From the NCBI GenBank assembly GCA_964418595.1, contig CAYQMF010000010.1, positions 32,811 through 96,810 on the forward strand: 64,000 nt of DNA, in the 5' to 3' direction. Position 1 is the first letter of the stretch, and each line of letters starts with the position of its first letter. The DNA comes from CAYQMF01 sp964418595. GTDB taxonomy: Bacteria > Planctomycetota > UBA1135 > UBA2386. The notes beneath the pieces were generated by a model. The model was not told where the DNA came from and did not search any database. It was given only the letters and a program-made list of their open reading frames with translations. Shown piece by piece: positions 59,452-64,000 of the stretch. The position numbers were made by a program, and so were the translations under genes.

Positions 59452-60777
59452 TCACGTCGCGAAGCGCACCGCGCGCCCCTGGGGCGCGCCAACGGGTGCC
59501 CGATCGCGGTGGATGACCTGACCGCGCAAGACGGTGATCGTCGGCCACCCAGCGAGTTCGGTATCCACGTAGGGACTGTAGCCCGCCCGCGAGTGCAGCC
59601 AGGCCAACGGCAGGGGCTTGCGCACGGCCGGGTCCACGATCGCCAGGTCTCCGTCGTTGCCGACCGCGATCGTCCCCTTGCCAACGAGCCCGTAGACCGT
59701 CGCCGGCGCAGCGGCGGCCACCCGCACCACGTCGTCCAGCCGCAGCCAGCCGTCGCGGACCGCGGTCAGGAGGAGCGGGAGGATCGTCTGGACGCCCGGG
59801 ATGCCGGAGGGTGCGTCCGGGTACGGGCGCGCTTTTTCCGCCAGCGTGTGGGGCGCGTGGTCGCTGCCGATGCAGTGGATCACGCCGTCGACGAGGCCTT
59901 GGCGCAGCGCATCGCGGTGACGGGCGTCTCGCACCGGTGGGTTCATCTGCGCGCGCGTGCCGAAGCGCTCGTAGCAGTCGGGCGCAGCGAGAAAGAGATG
60001 GTTCGGTGTGACCTCCGCGGTCACGAGATCGCCGAGGTTCCGCTCGCGCAGCAGGGCGACCTCCTCCGCAGTGGAGACGTGCAGGACGTGCACCTTCCGT
60101 CCGGTGCGTTCAGCGAGGCGGAGCAACCGCGTCGTCGCGCGGAGCGCGCACTCCACGTCGCGGACGTACGGATGCTCACGGACCGACGTTCCTTTCGGTA
60201 TCGCCGCGTAGCGCTCCTCGAGGCGGTACTCATCCTCGGCGTGGACGGCGACGCGGCGCCGCCCCGCGCGCAAGACCCGCTCGAGCGTGGCATCGTCCGG
60301 CACCAACAGGTCGCCGGTCGACGATCCCATGAAGATCTTCACGCCACTGCAGCCCGGCAGGTTCTCCCACTCCGCGAGCTGCTCCGCGTTCTGCGCCGTC
60401 GCGCCGAGGAAGAACGCGTGGTCGGCCCAGGCCTTGGCCGCCGCACGCGCGAGCTTGTCGGCGAGCAGTTCGGGCGTCGTCGTCGAAGGCTTCGTGTTCG
60501 GCATCTCGAAGAAGGTCGTCACGCCACCGCCGACGGCCGCCAGCGATCCCGAGCCCAGGTCCTCCTTGTGCGTGAGGCCGGGCTCACGGAAGTGCACCTG
60601 CGGGTCGACGAGCCCCGGGAACACGAGCAGGCCGGTGGCATCGATTCGCGCGGTGTCCGGGGGTACCACGAGGGCTTCCCCCACGGCCGCGATCACACCC
60701 GCGCGGATCGAGACATCGGCCCGCCGCGGGCCCTGTGGCGTGACGATCTCCCCGCCGTGCACCAGCAAGTCAGCCAC
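59452..60777 (-). CDS. pyrC: Dihydroorotase
   Basis: The 441-residue amidohydrolase of pyrimidine synthesis has FPGLVDPQVHFREPGLTHKEDL, in which the first metal His of the usual HxH is Gln; I recall the same substitution from some Bacteroidetes-type dihydroorotases. KIFMGSSTGDLLV has the region of the bridging Lys; AVHAEDEYRLEERY, HVLHVSTAEEV, EVTPNHLFL, MNPPVRD and IGSDHAPHTLAEK follow, giving His and the catalytic Asp. It is followed by rpmB and overlaps the lgt stop by eight bases. Confidence 0.93.
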   Translation of the reverse strand: MADLLVHGGEIVTPQGPRRADVSIRAGVIAAVGEALVVPPDTARIDATGLLVFPGLVDPQVHFREPGLTHKEDLGSGSLAAVGGGVTTFFEMPNTKPSTTTPELLADKLARAAAKAWADHAFFLGATAQNAEQLAEWENLPGCSGVKIFMGSSTGDLLVPDDATLERVLRAGRRRVAVHAEDEYRLEERYAAIPKGTSVREHPYVRDVECALRATTRLLRLAERTGRKVHVLHVSTAEEVALLRERNLGDLVTAEVTPNHLFLAAPDCYERFGTRAQMNPPVRDARHRDALRQGLVDGVIHCIGSDHAPHTLAEKARPYPDAPSGIPGVQTILPLLLTAVRDGWLRLDDVVRVAAAAPATVYGLVGKGTIAVGNDGDLAIVDPAVRKPLPLAWLHSRAGYSPYVDTELAGWPTITVLRGQVIHRDRAPVGAPQGRAVRFAT

Positions 60778-61750
60778 CGGTCACCTCCGGACGGAACCGC
60801 CACCTGAGCGTCGTCATGACGATCCCGCCGAGGATCATCCCCATGCACAGCCACTGGCCCATCGAGAGACCCCACAGCACGGTGCCGATCTGGCCATCCC
60901 TCTCGAACTGCCGATCGGGTTGGCGATACCACTCGATCACGAAGCGCGCGCACCCGTACCCGATCAGGAAGATGCCGCCGTACGCGCCACTGCCCAACGG
61001 GCGACGGCGCGTCGCGCGCACGATCACCCAGAACAGCAACGCCATCAGCACGCCTTCCCCGAGCATCTCGTACAGCTGCGACGGGTGGCGCAGCGGCACC
61101 TGGTCCTTCACCGAGTCCCAGCTCGGCACTCCCCGCAGTTGCTCCGGCATGCCCGACCACTCGCCGTGCACCGCCTTGCGGATCGCCAGCTCCTGCGCAC
61201 GCTTGTCCAGCCCCGTGATCCCGAGGAGTTGCATGGCGTGCTCTTCGGTCGGGAAGCGCATCGCCCACGGCGGGCCACCGGGCCCCGCGATGCGCCCGTA
61301 GAGCTCGCCGTTGATGAAGTTGGCGAGGCGCACGCAGGCGATCCCCGGCGTGACCGCGATCGCGCACCCGTCGGCGAGGCGCCAGGGGCTGGCCCCGTGG
61401 CGCCGCGCGAACACGATGAGCGTGACCCACACGCCGAGCAGCCCGCCGTGGAACGACAGGCCTCCCTGCCAGACCTTGAACAGGTCGAGCGGGCTGCTCC
61501 AGAGTTCGGGTTGGTAGAAGATCGAGTAGCCGAGCCTCCCGCCGAGGAGCACGCCGAAGATCAGCCAGAAGACGAAGTCGCCGACCTTGGCCTCGGGCAA
61601 GCCGAGCAGACCACCGCGCGCGAGGCGCTTGAGCACCTCCTGGCCGAGGATGAAGGCCACCAGGAACATGGCCCCATACCACCGCAGGTGGATGGGGTCC
61701 CAGAGCTCGAGGATCACCGGGTCCCACGCCGGGAACCGCCATTCGTTCAT
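60770..61750 (-). CDS. lgt: Prolipoprotein diacylglyceryl transferase
   Basis: The 326-residue integral membrane enzyme attaches diacylglycerol to lipoprotein precursors, which are abundant in this window. Conserved segments are IHLRWYGAMFLVAFILG, GVLLGGRLGYSIFYQPELW, WQGGLSFHGGLLG and RLANFINGELYGR, the last being the Lgt signature. RHPSQLYEMLGEGV is also intact. A loop of about 40 residues between the signature and the C-terminal helices is longer than in E. coli Lgt. The ATG at 61750 is chosen for its fit to the family. Confidence 0.93.
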   Translation of the reverse strand: MNEWRFPAWDPVILELWDPIHLRWYGAMFLVAFILGQEVLKRLARGGLLGLPEAKVGDFVFWLIFGVLLGGRLGYSIFYQPELWSSPLDLFKVWQGGLSFHGGLLGVWVTLIVFARRHGASPWRLADGCAIAVTPGIACVRLANFINGELYGRIAGPGGPPWAMRFPTEEHAMQLLGITGLDKRAQELAIRKAVHGEWSGMPEQLRGVPSWDSVKDQVPLRHPSQLYEMLGEGVLMALLFWVIVRATRRRPLGSGAYGGIFLIGYGCARFVIEWYRQPDRQFERDGQIGTVLWGLSMGQWLCMGMILGGIVMTTLRWRFRPEVTGG

Positions 61751-61824
61751 CGCCGCACGGTAGCCAGCGTGCCGCTGCGAAGCCACGAGCAGCCCCGCAG
61801 GCGAGTCGCTACGCTCGGCGACGA

Positions 61825-62664
61825 ATGGCCGACCTCGAGTCCATCCTCCTGCCGGGTCTCGGGCCCGACGCTCAAGCCTGGCTACGCGGCGCGATCGCCG
61901 ATGTCGCGCGCGAAGGCCGCGCCGGCGTGGCCACCCGGTTGCCCGCGCTGCCGCGCCGGATCGGTCGCTCGCCCGTCGCGCGCGGGTTGCATCGCCAGAA
62001 CGGGGCACAGGTCGAACTCGGCGTATGGCGCGCCTGCGATCTCGCAGCCCTCTCCCTACTGCGTGCGGCGAAGGCCGACGACGCCGCGCTGCTCGACCTG
62101 CATGCCCATGGCGATCTCGAGGAGCGCACGATGGTGCTGCGGGTCGCTACGGTCTGGCCGCTCGGCGAGGCCACCGCACGCCTCCTCGGCGAAGCCCAGC
62201 GCAGCAACACCGTCCCGCACTTCGAAGCTCTCTGCTGCGACAGCGACCTGGTCGCGCGGGCCCGCGATGGTCTCGCCGACTTCGGCGCCGACGCGTGCAA
62301 CCGCCTCGTCCTCAAGGCCGCGTTCCTCGACCTGCGCCTGCACCGGCTGCTCGGCATCGAGCGCCATGCGACCCCCGATCTGTCCCGCATGTTGCTCGAC
62401 CTCGCGACCGAACGCGAGGCCGCGGGTCGCCCCGTCTGGGTGGACACGCTCCGCCTCGCCGTCCACGCCCCCGCCCCAGGCACGCTCGCGCGACTGATCG
62501 GTGATCTCGAGCACGGCGACGATGGCCGCCGCCTGGCCGCGGCCGAGGCAGCCGCACGCCTGCGCGACGCGGCAACCCTCCCCTTCCTCGAAGCTCGCCT
62601 GCCGCGCGAGCGAAAGCCCGCAATCCGCACCGCTTGCGAGGCCGCTGTGGCGACGCTGCGCTAG
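61825..62664 (+). CDS. eboA: EboA-like protein
   Basis: The 279-residue product has the EboA pattern: LDLHAHGDLEERTMVLRVATVWPLGEATARLLGEAQRSNTVPHFEALCCDSDLVAR and then NRLVLKAAFLDLRLHRLLGIERHATPDLSRMLLDLATEREAAGRPV. EboA proteins are helical HEAT-like proteins of the ebo clusters known from cyanobacteria, some algae-associated bacteria and eustigmatophyte plastids, where they take part in exporting a metabolite precursor to the periplasm; the chemistry is unresolved. It is divergent from lgt and followed after 17 bases by the TatD-like gene. Confidence 0.75.
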   Translation: MADLESILLPGLGPDAQAWLRGAIADVAREGRAGVATRLPALPRRIGRSPVARGLHRQNGAQVELGVWRACDLAALSLLRAAKADDAALLDLHAHGDLEERTMVLRVATVWPLGEATARLLGEAQRSNTVPHFEALCCDSDLVARARDGLADFGADACNRLVLKAAFLDLRLHRLLGIERHATPDLSRMLLDLATEREAAGRPVWVDTLRLAVHAPAPGTLARLIGDLEHGDDGRRLAAAEAAARLRDAATLPFLEARLPRERKPAIRTACEAAVATLR

Positions 62665-62681
62665 GCTTCCCCCCCCCGCCG

Positions 62682-63578
62682 ATGAAGATCTTCGAGCCGC
62701 ACATCCACATGTTCAGTCGGGTGACCGACGACTACGAAAACCTCGCCAACGCTGGGGTCCGCGCGGTTCTGGAGCCCGCCTTCTGGCTCGGACAGGCACG
62801 CACCAACGTCGGCGCCTTCGTCGACTACTTCGACACCCTGCTCGGATGGGAACGGCACCGCTCGGAGCTGTTCGGCATCTGGCACTTCTGCACCATGGCT
62901 CTCAACCCGCGCGAGGCCAACGACCCGCGCGTGAACGACGCGGTGATGGAGGTCCTGCCCCGCTACGTCGAGAAGGACAGCGTGCTGGGCGTGGGCGAGA
63001 TCGGACTCGACGACCAGACCAGGACCGAGGAAAAGTACTTCATCGCCCAGGTCGAGCTGGCCCGACGCCACGACCTGCCGGTGCTCGTACACACGCCGCA
63101 CCGCGACAAGAAGCGCGGCTTCGAGCGCTGCATCGCGATCCTGCAGGACCTCGCATTCCCCATGCCGCGGGTCCTCCTCGATCACGGCAACGAGGAGACC
63201 ATCAAGATCACGCGCGACCTCGGCTGCGTCTCCGGCTTCTCCATCTACCCCAACACCAAGATGGACTGCGAGCGCATGGTGAAGATCGTGCTCGAGTACG
63301 GCGTCGAGCGCATGGTGATCAACTCGGCCGCGGACTGGGGCGTGAGCGACCCGCTGCGCGTGCCCAAGACGGTGGCGCTGCTGCGGCAGGCCGGCGTGCC
63401 CGAGGCCAAGATCGAGCAGCTCGTCTGGCACAACCCCATCGACTTCTTCGCGCAGAGCGGGAGGCTCGACAGGGCAGAGCTCGAACGTGCACCTGGGCGC
63501 AGCGTGCAGGAGACCTTCGAGGGCAACTCGGTCTTGCGCGGGCAGGATCCGGCGCGATTCGAGGCCGCCAAGCGCTAA
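62682..63578 (+). CDS. TatD-like metal-dependent hydrolase (EboB-type)
   Basis: The 298-residue product starts MKIFEPHIHMFSR, with the HxH metal motif as HIH. VLGVGEIGLDDQTRTEEKYFIAQVELARRHDLPVLVHTPHRD has the TatD Glu/His set; LLDHGNEETIKI and INSAADWGVSDPLRVP give the remaining His and Asp. The gene follows eboA as in ebo clusters, where this TatD-like hydrolase is the second component. The substrate is unknown. Confidence 0.8.
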   Translation: MKIFEPHIHMFSRVTDDYENLANAGVRAVLEPAFWLGQARTNVGAFVDYFDTLLGWERHRSELFGIWHFCTMALNPREANDPRVNDAVMEVLPRYVEKDSVLGVGEIGLDDQTRTEEKYFIAQVELARRHDLPVLVHTPHRDKKRGFERCIAILQDLAFPMPRVLLDHGNEETIKITRDLGCVSGFSIYPNTKMDCERMVKIVLEYGVERMVINSAADWGVSDPLRVPKTVALLRQAGVPEAKIEQLVWHNPIDFFAQSGRLDRAELERAPGRSVQETFEGNSVLRGQDPARFEAAKR

Positions 63579-63602
63579 GCGCAGCCGCTACACTACGCAC
63601 GT

Positions 63603-64000
63603 ATGCGAGACCTGGATCTGCCACGCACCACCGAGGCGTTCACCCGCATCGTCGAGTACGAGCTTGCCGGCGTCGTGCGCTTCACGCACTACGCGCTCAT
63701 GGTCGCGGGACCCAACCGCATCCCGATCGTCACGTTTCTCAAGCAGCAGGCGAGCGAGTCGCTCGTGCACGCCCAGCAGGCGGGCGAGCTGCTGGTGGGT
63801 CTCGGGGGGCACCCGACGATGCGGGTCGCGCGCATCGAGGAGACCAACCAGCACCGCTTGGGCGACATCCTGGCCGAGAGCCTCGCGCACGAAGAGCGTG
63901 CGATCGATCTCTACCGCGAGCTGCTCGAGCTGGTGGCGAACAAGAGCGTCTACCTCGAGGAATACGCGCGCAGGATGATCTCGGCCGAGGAGCTGGGTGC
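63603..64000 (+). CDS. Bacterioferritin/ferritin-like protein, 5' part (runs off window)
   Basis: The frame from ATG 63603 is open to the window end (132 codons). It encodes a helical ferritin-like protein with TRIVEYELAGVVRFTHYALMV (first ferroxidase Glu), SESLVHAQQAGELLVGLGG (E...H), LAHEERAIDLYRELLELV and EEYARRMISAEE, the usual Bfr pattern of E, ExxH and E...E. It would store iron or act on a di-iron substrate. It follows the EboB-like gene after 24 bases on the same strand. Confidence 0.8.
   Translation, partial: MRDLDLPRTTEAFTRIVEYELAGVVRFTHYALMVAGPNRIPIVTFLKQQASESLVHAQQAGELLVGLGGHPTMRVARIEETNQHRLGDILAESLAHEERAIDLYRELLELVANKSVYLEEYARRMISAEELG

Noticed and set aside
1..64000. CRISPR array
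   Set aside because: No series of regularly spaced direct repeats was seen; the repeat clusters found are iteron-like or hairpin elements.

Overview
The window is GC-rich, densely coded bacterial chromosome, most likely from a Planctomycetota member. The reasons are: (i) two secreted FG-GAP-repeat proteins (30163-31803, 34723-36270) and a decayed third copy that share a C-terminal module (GC.GS.G, LLLGAS..WGG..LP.DL, IP....L..RFYNQA..FD.RANP.G...TN) that I associate with planctomycete secretomes; (ii) small DUF1580-like helix-turn-helix proteins; (iii) many lipoproteins and secreted proteins of no known function around a conventional set of core genes. The assignment is inference; no rRNA is present.

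Layout. 1-16.4 kb is chromosomal backbone: an RND efflux pair, a ureohydrolase with a structured leader, tRNA-Met, an NHL-repeat protein and an APC permease, lipoproteins, a GalT-like transferase, an S41-like peptidase, TPR and rhomboid proteins, gltX and a histidine phosphatase. 16.4-36.5 kb is an integrated genetic element in tRNA-Ala(GGC), bounded by a perfect 49-bp direct repeat of the tRNA 3' end. It carries a tyrosine integrase, two excisionase-like proteins, a zinc/TOPRIM primase-like protein, a DUF3631 helicase-like ATPase beside an iteron-like repeat cluster, decayed hsdM and hsdR fragments, an orphan HEPN protein, and an eight-gene overlapping operon (25.76-30.14 kb). That operon encodes a DUF669-like protein, a compact beta-clamp-like protein, a SprT-like metallopeptidase, a RadC-like JAB protein, a DUF6573 protein and a serine recombinase. 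The secreted FG-GAP proteins lie to its right as cargo.

36.5-64 kb returns to backbone: four alternating hairpins just outside the element, a putative cysteine hydrolase, a UPF1-like helicase, then a complete tryptophan operon trpL-E-G-D-C-F-B-A followed by a DAHP synthase. The trp operon is preceded by a 26-residue leader peptide with four Trp codons and a hairpin, which is the arrangement of transcription attenuation. After it come secreted and lipid-anchored proteins, an HExxH metallopeptidase, an oligopeptide-type binding protein, a CrcB fluoride channel, tRNA-Lys, a HEAT-repeat protein, tRNA-Arg, rpmB-pyrC-lgt, and the start of an ebo-type cluster (EboA, TatD-like hydrolase, ferritin-like protein) that runs off the end.

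How it fits together. The element appears to have its own replication and processing genes (primase, helicase, clamp-like, DUF669-like) and two kinds of site-specific recombinase. The hsdM start at its left and the hsdR end at its right of the operon region, both on the plus strand and in native order, suggest that about 9 kb replaced the middle of a former type I restriction locus. The trp operon links chorismate supply (DAHP synthase) to Trp synthesis under one leader. Most of the very long antisense reading frames in this window are GC-bias shadows and are left out.
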